Source of the DNA: Stenotrophomonas maltophilia
Lineage (GTDB): Bacteria > Pseudomonadota > Gammaproteobacteria > Xanthomonadales > Xanthomonadaceae
Direction: 5' to 3'
Assembly (NCBI RefSeq): GCF_006970445.1
Contig: NZ_CP033877.1
Coordinates: forward strand, 3,790,750-3,854,749
Length of the DNA: 64,000 bases
The stretch's first letter is position 1. Each line of letters begins with the position of its first letter. Of this stretch, positions 7,455 to 14,859 are shown one piece after another. Below the pieces are notes generated by a model. It saw only the letters and a list, made by a program, of their open reading frames with translations, made no database searches and had not been told where the DNA came from. The position numbers were made by a program, and so were the translations under genes.

Positions 7455-8429
7455 ATGACCCTGCGTTACCTGCCGCTGCACGGCGCCCTGCTGCTGGCAC
7501 TGTCGTCCCTGCCGCTGGCCGCGATGGCCGAAGCCACCTCGCCCGCTCCCACCCAGCAGGTGCCCGGCGTCTACCACCAGCGCGTCGGCGCGCTGCAGGT
7601 CACCGCCCTGTTCGACGGCGTGGTCGCGCTGGGCCGGCAGGAAGTGGTGGACGTGCCGCCGACACTGGTCAGCCGCCTGTTGGAAGGCCGCTACGTACCG
7701 GAAGACAAGAAGGGCCTGCAGACCGCGATCAACGCCTTCCTGGTACGCCAGGGCAACCACCTGACCCTGGTCGATACCGGCACCGCGCAGTGCTTCGGCC
7801 CCGGCCTGGGCCAGGTGCTGGGCAACCTGCGCGCCTCCGGCGTGGATCCGGCCGAGGTGGACGAGGTGCTGTTGACCCACGCCCATCCGGACCACCTGTG
7901 CGGGGTGCTCGACGCGCAGGGCAAGCCGGCCTACCCGAATGCCACCGTGTGGCTGTCCAGGGCCGATGCGGATTACTGGCTCAACCCGGCCAGCGAGGCT
8001 TCCGCGCCGAAGGGCGTGCGCTTCGCCTTCCCGCTGGCGCGCAACGCGGTCGCGCCGTACCAGGCCAGCGGCCACCTGCGCACCTTCAGCCCCGGCGATG
8101 CCCTGCCCGGTGGCGCGGTGGCGATGGACACCCATGGCCACACCCCCGGCCATGTTTCCTACCGGTTCGACAGCCAGGGCCAGTCCCTGCTGGTGTGGGG
8201 CGATGTGCTGCACTTCCATGCGGTGCAGTTCGCGCACCCGGAGGCGGCATTCGAGGCCGATTCGGACCGCAAGGCGGCCATCGCCAGCCGTCGCGGGCTG
8301 CTGCAGCAGGCCACCGCCAACGGCTGGTGGGTGGCCGGTGCGCACCTGCCGTTCCCGGGCCTGGGCCACGTGCGTGGCGAGGGCCAGGCCTACGCGTGGG
8401 TGCCGGCGGAGTATTCGCCGTTGAAATGA
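7455..8429 (+). CDS. periplasmic MBL-fold hydrolase, methyl parathion hydrolase-like
   Basis: This 324-residue metallo-beta-lactamase-fold enzyme has an N-terminal signal peptide (about residues 1-25). The metal motif THAHPDH gives H142, H144, D146 and H147. The further ligands are present in HGHTPGH, WGDVLHF and GAHLPFPG. The whole layout, including the start PGVYHQRVGALQVTALFDG and the end FPGLGHVRGEGQAYAWVPAEYS, follows methyl parathion hydrolase of Pseudomonas/Stenotrophomonas closely. That enzyme cleaves organophosphate triesters, and relatives act as lactonases. The natural substrate here is unknown. ATG 7455 is chosen because it begins a good signal peptide. Upstream in-frame sequence belongs to the repeat island. 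Confidence 0.85.
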   Translation: MTLRYLPLHGALLLALSSLPLAAMAEATSPAPTQQVPGVYHQRVGALQVTALFDGVVALGRQEVVDVPPTLVSRLLEGRYVPEDKKGLQTAINAFLVRQGNHLTLVDTGTAQCFGPGLGQVLGNLRASGVDPAEVDEVLLTHAHPDHLCGVLDAQGKPAYPNATVWLSRADADYWLNPASEASAPKGVRFAFPLARNAVAPYQASGHLRTFSPGDALPGGAVAMDTHGHTPGHVSYRFDSQGQSLLVWGDVLHFHAVQFAHPEAAFEADSDRKAAIASRRGLLQQATANGWWVAGAHLPFPGLGHVRGEGQAYAWVPAEYSPLK

Positions 8430-8453
8430 GGTGCCGACCGCGGTCGGTGAGGC

Positions 8454-8515
8454 TGCCGGCCAGCGGCCGGCACTACCAGGAAGCAGATCGGTAGCGCCCG
8501 GCTGCCAGCCGGGCG
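8454..8515. repeat. SMAG repeat pair, head to head
   Basis: A minus-strand GTAGTGCCGGCC palindrome at 8454-8476 faces a plus-strand GTAGCGCCCGGCTG variant at 8491-8515. They fill the gap between the convergent metallo-hydrolase and engB genes. A GTAG-less relic, GTGCCGACC-GC-GGTCGGTGA, lies at about 8431-8450. Confidence 0.8.
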
Positions 8516-8527
8516 ACCGGAAATACC

Positions 8528-9130
8528 TTATGCCAGCCCCAGCCAGCCGCCGATCACGCCGCGGGCTTCGTCCACGCCGGTGCGGTCCTCGCCGGAGAAC
8601 ACCTGCACGCTCACGCTGTCGCCATAGGCCGAGTGCAGTTCCTTGCGCACCTTCTGCAGGGACTGCATCTGCTGGCTGCGGCTGAGCTTGTCGGCCTTGG
8701 TCAGCAGCGCGTGCGCCGGCAGGCCACGCTGCACGGCGTAGGACAGCATCTGCCGGTCGTAATCCTTCAGCGGATGGCGGATGTCCATCACCACCACCAG
8801 CCCCTTCAGGGCCTCGCGGGTGCGGAAGTACTTGTCGATGAAGGCCTGCCAATGCGCCTGCAGGTCCAGCGGCACCTTGGCGTAGCCGTAACCGGGCAGA
8901 TCGACCAGATGGGCTTCCGGGGTGACCTGGAAGAACACCAGCTGCTGGGTGCGGCCGGGGGTCTTGGAGACACGGGCCAGGGCGTTCTGGCGGGTCAGCG
9001 CGTTGAGCGCACTGGACTTGCCGGCGTTGGAGCGGCCGGCAAAGGCCACTTCGGCCCCTTCGTCGGGCGGCAGCTGCCGCACGTTGTGGGCCGAAAGGTG
9101 GTAACGGGCGCGTTCGATGAGCAATGACAT
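8528..9130 (-). CDS. engB: ribosome biogenesis GTPase YihA/YsxC/EngB
   Basis: This is a 200-residue essential-type GTPase needed for late assembly of the large ribosomal subunit. The P-loop GRSNAGKSSA lies at about residues 30-39. DLPGYGYAK is the G3 region, and TKADKLS is the G4 specificity motif. Length and motifs are typical of the family. ATG 9130 (MSLLIERARYHLSAHNVRQLPP) is the family start. The open frame runs further upstream, but that part overlaps the promoter of the divergent cytochrome gene and has no homologous look. A SMAG pair lies just downstream. Confidence 0.95.
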   Translation of the reverse strand: MSLLIERARYHLSAHNVRQLPPDEGAEVAFAGRSNAGKSSALNALTRQNALARVSKTPGRTQQLVFFQVTPEAHLVDLPGYGYAKVPLDLQAHWQAFIDKYFRTREALKGLVVVMDIRHPLKDYDRQMLSYAVQRGLPAHALLTKADKLSRSQQMQSLQKVRKELHSAYGDSVSVQVFSGEDRTGVDEARGVIGGWLGLA

Positions 9131-9286
9131 GTGCCTAGGATCGCATGTTGCGGCGCCGCGCGCCCGTGCCGGCGGCCTCCGTGGCCATTTTGCTGCACTG
9201 CTGCGTTGACCGTGCGCAGAAACGGCGTTGATAATCCGGGCGATGCCGGCGGCCACCGCCCGGCCCGGTCCATACGGAGCTTTAGC

Positions 9287-10087
9287 ATGCGCCACGCTCG
9301 CGTTCTTGCCGTATCCGCCCTAGCCACTGCTGTAGTCGTTGCCGCTGCTGCGTTCGCGCAGACCACGTTGACCCCGCTACCCGACAACGGGCCGATCCGC
9401 ACCGCCTCGCTGGAGGTGGATTTCAGCAAGACCCACTGGGGCGATGCCAAGGCCGGCCAGACCAAGGCGACGGCCTGCGCGGCCTGTCATGGTGCCGACG
9501 GCAACTCCACGGTGGAGATGTACCCGTCCATCGCCGGCCAGAGCGAACGCTACGTGGCCCAGCAGATGGCCCTGATCGCCAACGGCCAGCGCAGTTCCGG
9601 CGCGGCGGTGGCGATGGTGCCATTCGTGCAGAACCTCACCCCGCAGGACATGCGTGATATCGGCGCGTTCTTCGCCACGCAGAAGGCCACCGCCGGCATC
9701 GCCGATGACACGGCGGTCACCGAGGGCCCCTACAAGGGCATGAAGTTCTACGAGATCGGCCAGCAGCTGTACCGTGGCGGCGACGCCAAGCGCGGCCTGC
9801 CGGCCTGCATGGCCTGCCACGGCCCCAGCGGTGCCGGCAATCCCGGCCCGGCCTATCCGCACCTCGGTGGGCAGCACGCCAGCTATGTCGCGCGCCGCCT
9901 GCAGGAGTACCAGGCCGGCCAGACCAACGAGACCGACAAGGCGCACTTCCAGATCATGGCCACGGTCGCGCAGAAGCTCAGCGAGCAGGAGGTGCAGGCC
10001 CTGTCCAGCTACCTGCAGGGCCTGCACAACAAGGCCGACGATGTGGCCGCTGCGGCCACGCCGACGCAACCGGCCGCCGCCCCCTGA
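9287..10087 (+). CDS. diheme cytochrome c4
   Basis: This 266-residue periplasmic cytochrome has a signal peptide (about residues 1-24) and two c-type haem domains in tandem. The haem motifs are CAACH (C64, C67, H68) and CMACH (C174, C177, H178). Cytochrome c4 carries electrons to terminal oxidases, usually of the cbb3 type. An Ala/Pro tail ends the protein. ATG 9287 is preferred because it starts a clean signal peptide, with GGAG nearby at 9277. The next genes are two thiol oxidoreductases of the DsbA type, so the cluster serves periplasmic redox and c-type cytochrome or disulfide maturation. Confidence 0.93.
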   Translation: MRHARVLAVSALATAVVVAAAAFAQTTLTPLPDNGPIRTASLEVDFSKTHWGDAKAGQTKATACAACHGADGNSTVEMYPSIAGQSERYVAQQMALIANGQRSSGAAVAMVPFVQNLTPQDMRDIGAFFATQKATAGIADDTAVTEGPYKGMKFYEIGQQLYRGGDAKRGLPACMACHGPSGAGNPGPAYPHLGGQHASYVARRLQEYQAGQTNETDKAHFQIMATVAQKLSEQEVQALSSYLQGLHNKADDVAAAATPTQPAAAP

Positions 10088-10144
10088 CCACCACTGGTCG
10101 GCCCGGGCCGCCACGTCGGCCCACGGCTGCGGTATGTTTCCTTC

Positions 10145-10175
10145 ACGCCGGCGGCTGCGCCGGCGTTGCTTTTTT
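10145..10175 (+). terminator. intrinsic terminator between cytochrome c4 and dsbA
   Basis: ACGCCGGCG and CGCCGGCGT pair, followed after TGC by six T residues. It lies 19 bp before the dsbA start, so it may end the cytochrome transcript or attenuate read-through. Confidence 0.8.
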
Positions 10176-10193
10176 CAACGGAGATGCGTGTCG

Positions 10194-10844
10194 ATGAGGT
10201 TGATTTCCCGCCTGCTGTTGTCCGTGCTGGTGCTGCTGCCGCTGGCAGCCTACGCCGCCACCCCCGCCAATGCCCCGCTGGTCGAGGGCAAAGACTACGA
10301 GCGCATCGCCCAGCCGGGCCCGTTCCAGCCGCTGGCCGGCAAGATCGAGGTGGTCGAGGTCTTCGGCTATACCTGCCCGCACTGCGCCCATTTCGAACCA
10401 CAGCTGGAAGCCTGGGCGGCCAAGCTGCCGGCCGACGTGCGCTTCACCCCGGTCCCGGCCGCCTTCGGTGGCGTCTGGGATGCCTGGGCACTGGCCTACT
10501 ACGCCGCCGACGAAGTCGGCGTGGCCAAGCGCAGCCATGCCGCCGTGTTCAAGGCCCTGCACGAACAGGGTTCGCTGCCGATGCAGAACGTCTCGGCCGA
10601 TGAGCTCGCCACCTTCTACAAGGCCTACGGCGTGACCCCGGACCGCTACATCCAGGCCCTGCGCGGCGATGCCGTGCAGAAGAAGGTCGAGGCCGCGCGC
10701 GCGTTCGCCCAGCGCACCAAGATCCCGGGCACCCCGGCCATCATCATCAACGGCCAGTACCTGGTGCGCGGCAACAGCTTCGACGACCAGCTGCGCATTG
10801 CCTCGGCGCTGATCGCCCAGGCCCGCGCTGCCCGCGGCCGCTGA
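10194..10844 (+). CDS. dsbA: thiol:disulfide interchange protein DsbA (soluble form)
   Basis: This 216-residue periplasmic oxidoreductase introduces disulfide bonds into exported proteins. It has a signal peptide (residues 1-22) and a thioredoxin fold with the classic DsbA active site C61-P-H-C64 in FGYTCPHCAHFE. The cis-proline loop is in KIPGTPAIIINGQY near the C-terminus. The start ATG 10194 has a GGAG about 10 bp upstream. The next gene is a lipoprotein paralogue. The two share the spacing of all thioredoxin-fold landmarks, such as AFGGVWDA/MFGGTWDD and FYKAYGV/FYTAYGV, so they arose by tandem duplication. Confidence 0.94.
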   Translation: MRLISRLLLSVLVLLPLAAYAATPANAPLVEGKDYERIAQPGPFQPLAGKIEVVEVFGYTCPHCAHFEPQLEAWAAKLPADVRFTPVPAAFGGVWDAWALAYYAADEVGVAKRSHAAVFKALHEQGSLPMQNVSADELATFYKAYGVTPDRYIQALRGDAVQKKVEAARAFAQRTKIPGTPAIIINGQYLVRGNSFDDQLRIASALIAQARAARGR

Positions 10845-10950
10845 ACCCAGCCCCACCACCGACACGGCGCTGTCGCCGCCGCGTGTCATCATTTCCCCTT
10901 GGCCGGCGCCTGCCGCCGGCCCCACCTTTCCAGATGCTGGAGACGTTTCC

Positions 10951-11787
10951 ATGAAGATCCGTTACGCCCTCGCCCTCGCAGCGCTGCTGCCGATCCTGGC
11001 CGCCTGCAAGGCCGACGACGGCAGCACCAACACCACCGCGGCCCCGGCCGAACCGGCAGCCGCCCCGGCAGCCACCACCGAACCGACTGCTGCGCCGGCC
11101 GCGGGCAGCGAAGGCGCCGCGCCGGCTGCCGCTGAAGGCGAGAAGGCCCCGGCCGAAGCGGCTCCGGCCGCCGCGCCGGCCCCGACCACCGCCGCGTTGA
11201 CTGGCCCGGCCCCGGTGGAAGGCGCCGACTACCAGGTGATCCCGAACGGCCAGCCGTTCCAGCCGGCCGCCGGCAAGATCGAAGTGACCGAGATCTTCGG
11301 CTACGTCTGCCCGGCCTGCGCCGCGTTCCAGCCGCTGGTCGGCCCGTGGAAGGCCGGCTTGCCGAGCGACGTCAACTTCGTCTACGTGCCGGCCATGTTC
11401 GGCGGCACCTGGGATGACTACGCCCGTGCCTTCTACGCCGCGCAGACCCTGGGCGTGCAGGAGAAGACCCACGAAGCGCTGTACGCCGCCATCCACTCGC
11501 AGAAGACCCTGAAGGGCGAGCGCGGCCGTGACTCGGTGGAAGACATCGCCAAGTTCTACACCGCCTACGGCGTGGATCCGAAGCAGTTCGCCGCCACCAT
11601 GGGCAGCTTCGCGGTGAACGCCAAGACCAACTCGGCCAAGCAGTTCGCCCAGCGCAGCCAGATCAGCGGCACCCCGTCGATCATCGTCAACGGCAAGTAC
11701 CTGGTGAAGGGCAAGAGCTTCCCGGACATGCTGCGCATCGCCGACCACCTGATCGCCCGCGAACGCGGTGCGGCCCAGGCTCACTGA
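10951..11787 (+). CDS. DsbA-type thiol oxidoreductase, lipoprotein with Ala/Pro linker
   Basis: This 278-residue paralogue of the preceding DsbA has a lipoprotein signal ending in LAAC, with C19 as the lipidated residue. An Ala/Pro/Glu-rich flexible linker (about residues 20-87) then tethers the thioredoxin domain. The active site is C120-P-A-C123 instead of CPHC, a change that normally lowers oxidising power or changes partner choice. The cis-proline loop is QISGTPSIIVNGKY. The acidic residues after C19 (K-A-D-D) are not a textbook inner-membrane retention signal, so either membrane is possible. Tandem DsbA genes, one of them a lipoprotein, also occur in Xanthomonas. Confidence 0.9.
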   Translation: MKIRYALALAALLPILAACKADDGSTNTTAAPAEPAAAPAATTEPTAAPAAGSEGAAPAAAEGEKAPAEAAPAAAPAPTTAALTGPAPVEGADYQVIPNGQPFQPAAGKIEVTEIFGYVCPACAAFQPLVGPWKAGLPSDVNFVYVPAMFGGTWDDYARAFYAAQTLGVQEKTHEALYAAIHSQKTLKGERGRDSVEDIAKFYTAYGVDPKQFAATMGSFAVNAKTNSAKQFAQRSQISGTPSIIVNGKYLVKGKSFPDMLRIADHLIARERGAAQAH

Positions 11788-11810
11788 TCCAAGAGAAGCA
11801 TTTCCCGGCC

Positions 11811-12578
11811 GTGAATTCCCCCCGTACACGGACCCTGCGCTTGCTGACGGCCAACATCCAGGCCGGCTCAAGTACCCGCCGCTACAGCGACTATGTGACC
11901 CGCAGCTGGTCACATGCGCTGCCGGCGGGTCGCAAGCGCAGCAGCCTGGACGCGATCGCCACCCTGGCGCGCGAACATGACATCGTCGGCCTGCAGGAGG
12001 CCGATCCGGGCAGCCTGCGCTCGGGCTTCACCAACCAGACCCACTACCTGGCCCAGCGCGCTGGCTTCAACTACTGGAGCCACCAGCCGAACCGGCGCAT
12101 GGGCGGGGTCGCCTCCAGCGCCAATGGCCTGCTGAGCAAGCTGGAACCAGTGGAAGTGCAGGACCACGCTCTGCCCGGCCGCATCGGCGGGCGCGGCGTG
12201 CTGCTGGCCAAGTTCGGCGACGGTGCCGATGGCCTGGCGGTAGCGGTGGCGCATCTGTCGCTGGGCGCGGGATCGCGGATGTCGCAGCTGGGTTTCATCG
12301 CCGAGCTGCTGTCCGACCATCCCAACGCCGTGTTGATGGGCGACTTCAACTGCCTGGCAGAACGCCCGGAAATGCAGGTGCTGTACCAGAAGACCCGGCT
12401 GCAGCCACCGGGCTGCATCGTGCCGACCTTCCCCAGCTGGCGCCCTGACCGCGCCATCGACCACATCCTGGTCAGCAGTGGCCTGCAGACCCGCACCGTG
12501 GAAGCCGTACCGGCCGCGTTCTCCGATCACCTCGCCCTGGCGATGGCGATCGACGTCCCGGCCAACGCCCTGCGCTGA
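11811..12578 (+). CDS. endonuclease/exonuclease/phosphatase (EEP) family hydrolase
   Basis: This 255-residue protein has the DNase I-like EEP fold. Visible motifs are LLTANIQ near the start, GLQEADPG with the metal-binding Glu, GDFN, and the terminal SDHLALAM. There is no signal peptide, so it is cytoplasmic. Members act on DNA, lipids or phosphate esters, and the substrate cannot be read here. The start is GTG 11811, with AAGAGAAG about 12 bp upstream. It follows the lipoprotein dsbA by 23 bp and is probably co-transcribed with it. Confidence 0.88.
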   Translation: MNSPRTRTLRLLTANIQAGSSTRRYSDYVTRSWSHALPAGRKRSSLDAIATLAREHDIVGLQEADPGSLRSGFTNQTHYLAQRAGFNYWSHQPNRRMGGVASSANGLLSKLEPVEVQDHALPGRIGGRGVLLAKFGDGADGLAVAVAHLSLGAGSRMSQLGFIAELLSDHPNAVLMGDFNCLAERPEMQVLYQKTRLQPPGCIVPTFPSWRPDRAIDHILVSSGLQTRTVEAVPAAFSDHLALAMAIDVPANALR

Positions 12579-12590
12579 ACCGCCGCCCTG

Positions 12591-12615
12591 GTAGGTGCGG
12601 ACCGCTGGTCCGCAC
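12591..12615 (+). repeat. SMAG repeat, single
   Basis: GTAGGTGCGGACC-GCT-GGTCCGCAC lies 12 bp after the EEP hydrolase stop codon, between convergent genes. Confidence 0.75.
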
Positions 12616-12659
12616 GCTCTGCGCCGGCCGCCGCCCGGCGCCCCCCTAAATCGGGGCAT

Positions 12660-12690
12660 AAACGACTTAATCCCCTCCGTCCCCTTTTTT
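12660..12690 (-). repeat. 31-bp dispersed repeat, copy A
   Basis: On the minus strand this reads AAAAAAGGGGACGGAGGGGA followed by TTAAGTCGTTT. An identical 31-bp copy lies at 56980-57010. Here it directly abuts the stop codon of the exporter gene. Confidence 0.8.
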
Positions 12691-13559
12691 CAGGCGGTGA
12701 CCGGTACCTTCAACCGCCGCGCGGTCATCGTGCTGCCCACCGAGGCCAGCACCGTGCAGCCGATCGCCAGCCACTGCAGCCCGTGCAGGTGCTCGTGCAG
12801 CAGCAGCATCGCCCACAGCGCGGCCACTGCCGGCTCCATGCTGATCAGGATGCCGAAGGTCTCCTTCGGCAGGCGCTTGAGCGCCATCATCTCCAGCGAC
12901 ATCGGGATCGCACTGGACACCAGCGCCACCAGCAGGCCGGCCGCCAGGATCTTCGGATCGAGCAGCGCGGCGCCGGCATGCACCACGCCCACCGGCACCA
13001 CCACCAGCGACGCCGCCAGCAACCCCAGCGACACCGAATGCCCGGCGTGCAGGTGGCCGGCACGCTTGCCGAATACGATGTAAAGCCCCCAACACGCCGC
13101 TGCGCCCATCGCATACAGCACGCCGGCCGGATCCAGCGCCGGGCCGCCGCCCAGCGGCAGCAGCAGCAACAACCCCACCACCGCGCAGCCCACCCAGACG
13201 AAGTCGATGGGTCGTCGTGATGACAGCATCGCCACCGTCAGCGGCCCGGTGAACTCGATGGCCACCGCGATGCCGAACGGAATCGTGCGCAGGGCCATGT
13301 AGAACAGCAGGTTCATCAGGCCCAGGGTGAGCCCGTAGCGCAGGATGGTGATCGCATCCACGCGGCTGGTCTTCCAGCGCCACGGCCGCCAGAACAGCAG
13401 CAGCAACAGCGCCGAGAAGCCCACGCGCAGCGCGCTGGTGCCCTGGGCGCCGATCAGCGGGAACAGGTGTTTTGCGTAGGAGGTGCCGATGGCCAGCGAG
13501 GTGACCGAGCCAAGCACCGCCAGCGCCGGCAACATCGGCGCGAGTCGTGAGGTCTGCAT
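12690..13559 (-). CDS. rhtA: EamA-family exporter, RhtA-like
   Basis: This is a 289-residue inner-membrane protein with about ten membrane spans in two EamA/DMT repeats. The order and wording of motifs (GTSYAKHLFPLIGAQGTSAL, IPFGIAVAIEFTGPL, PKETFGILISMEPAVAAL) match RhtA, which exports threonine, homoserine and amino-acid analogues. ATG 13559 gives MQTSRLAP. A TTG two codons upstream is less likely. The gene is divergent from an Lrp/AsnC regulator with 72 bp between them, a classic exporter-regulator pair. The stop codon touches a 31-bp dispersed repeat. Confidence 0.87.
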   Translation of the reverse strand: MQTSRLAPMLPALAVLGSVTSLAIGTSYAKHLFPLIGAQGTSALRVGFSALLLLLFWRPWRWKTSRVDAITILRYGLTLGLMNLLFYMALRTIPFGIAVAIEFTGPLTVAMLSSRRPIDFVWVGCAVVGLLLLLPLGGGPALDPAGVLYAMGAAACWGLYIVFGKRAGHLHAGHSVSLGLLAASLVVVPVGVVHAGAALLDPKILAAGLLVALVSSAIPMSLEMMALKRLPKETFGILISMEPAVAALWAMLLLHEHLHGLQWLAIGCTVLASVGSTMTARRLKVPVTA

Positions 13560-13631
13560 GGGCAAAGTCTATTGCGCCAGCGCCGAGCACTTGGCTCAAT
13601 TGACAGCCCGTTCGTGCAACTTCTGCTCGCC

Positions 13632-14114
13632 ATGGCCACCGCCCCCGTGCTCGACAGCTTCGACCGCGCCATCCTCGACCTGCTGCAGCGGGACAACACC
13701 CTGCCGCAGCGCGAGATCGCCGAGGCCGTGCACCTGTCCACCCCGGCCGTGCAACGCCGCATCAAGCGGCTGCAGGACAGCGGCGTGATCGCGGCCAACG
13801 TGGCGGTGGTCGCCGCGGCCAAGGTCGGGCGGCCACTGACCATCATCGTCGAGGTGCGCGTGGTCAGCGAACAGCGTGAACGCGTGGCGCCGTTCAAGCG
13901 CCGCGTGCAGGACGACCCGGCCGTGCAGCAGTGCTACTCAATCACCGGCGATGGCGATTTCCTGCTGCTGCTTTCGGCGGCGTCGATGGAAGAGTACGAG
14001 GCGATCACCGAGCGGTTGTTCGGCGGCGATGACAACATCGAGCGCTTCCGTACGTCGGTCGCGCTGGGGACGTTGAAGCGCAGTTTCGAAGTGCCGCTGC
14101 TGCCGGTTCCGTAG
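13632..14114 (+). CDS. Lrp/AsnC-family transcriptional regulator
   Basis: This 160-residue protein has the Lrp layout. The N-terminal helix-turn-helix is at about residues 10-60 (LDLLQRDNTLPQREIAEAVHL, then AVQRRIKRLQDSGVI), and a C-terminal RAM/AsnC ligand-binding domain follows with YSITGDGDFLL. It probably senses an amino acid and controls the divergent RhtA-like exporter, whose start is 72 bp away. ATG 13632 is chosen because the HTH begins eleven residues later, the usual distance. An upstream extension would overlap the shared promoter. Confidence 0.92.
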   Translation: MATAPVLDSFDRAILDLLQRDNTLPQREIAEAVHLSTPAVQRRIKRLQDSGVIAANVAVVAAAKVGRPLTIIVEVRVVSEQRERVAPFKRRVQDDPAVQQCYSITGDGDFLLLLSAASMEEYEAITERLFGGDDNIERFRTSVALGTLKRSFEVPLLPVP

Positions 14115-14125
14115 CGTCGGAGACC

Positions 14126-14674
14126 ATGAACACACCGTCCTCCCCCGCCCGTCGCCTGCGCCGCTGGTTGCTCGGCCTATGGCTGGCCATTGTCCTCATT
14201 GCCGCGTTGATGCTGTGGAACAGCCCATGGGCCGCTGCACCGAAGCTGCTGTGGACGCTCTCGCGGATGCCTCCGGCCGCCGAACTTCCGGTGCCGGTGG
14301 AGGGCATCCGTCCCCGGCAGATCGCCGATACGTTCGGCGCTCCGCGTGGCCGTGACCGCTCCCACGCCGGCATCGACATCTTCGCCAAGCGCGGCACCCC
14401 GGTGCGCAGTGCCACCGCCGGCGTCATCGCGGATGTCAGCGAGCGCGGGCTCGGTGGCCGCCAGGTGTGGGTGATCGGGCCCGGGCGCGAGCGCTACTAC
14501 TACGCCCATCTGGACGACTGGGCCCAGGGTCTGGCGCGTGGCCAGGTGGTCCAGGCCGGCGACCTTCTCGGCCACGTCGGCGACAGCGGCAATGCCAAGG
14601 GCACGCCGCCGCACCTGCACTGGGGCATCTACGGCGCCGATGGCGCCCGCGATCCGCTGCCGCTGCTGCGCTGA
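14126..14674 (+). CDS. membrane-anchored M23 family metallopeptidase
   Basis: This 182-residue protein has one N-terminal membrane anchor (about residues 16-34) and a LytM/M23 domain (about residues 75-180). The zinc ligands are seen in HAGIDIF (H and D) and HLHWG, so the catalytic centre is complete. Such enzymes cut peptide cross-links in peptidoglycan. The short form without a coiled coil is common in Xanthomonadaceae. It starts 12 bp after the Lrp gene and may share its transcript. Confidence 0.9.
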   Translation: MNTPSSPARRLRRWLLGLWLAIVLIAALMLWNSPWAAAPKLLWTLSRMPPAAELPVPVEGIRPRQIADTFGAPRGRDRSHAGIDIFAKRGTPVRSATAGVIADVSERGLGGRQVWVIGPGRERYYYAHLDDWAQGLARGQVVQAGDLLGHVGDSGNAKGTPPHLHWGIYGADGARDPLPLLR

Positions 14675-14729
14675 ACCCCATGTGCTGCGTCGAGCCCTGC
14701 GCGAGCGCCTTCCTTGTTCATGATTTGTA

Positions 14730-14748
14730 AATAGGAATAGTTCGTATT
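14730..14748. promoter_or_regulatory. Fur-box-like palindrome
   Basis: AATA-g-GAA-tag-TTC-g-TATT is a 19-bp inverted repeat in a markedly AT-rich patch about 110 bp before the siderophore receptor start. Size, base content and position fit a Fur operator. The match to the enterobacterial consensus is partial. Confidence 0.6.
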
Positions 14749-14859
14749 ACCATTTCTTTCGTTTCCGGTGGTGCCAGGACGGCCTGCCCGCCCGTTTCCC
14801 ACCCGTAGCGCCTCGCCCTCTGGATGCCGGCCGAGCGCGCGTGCTCGTCCAGGACCCCC

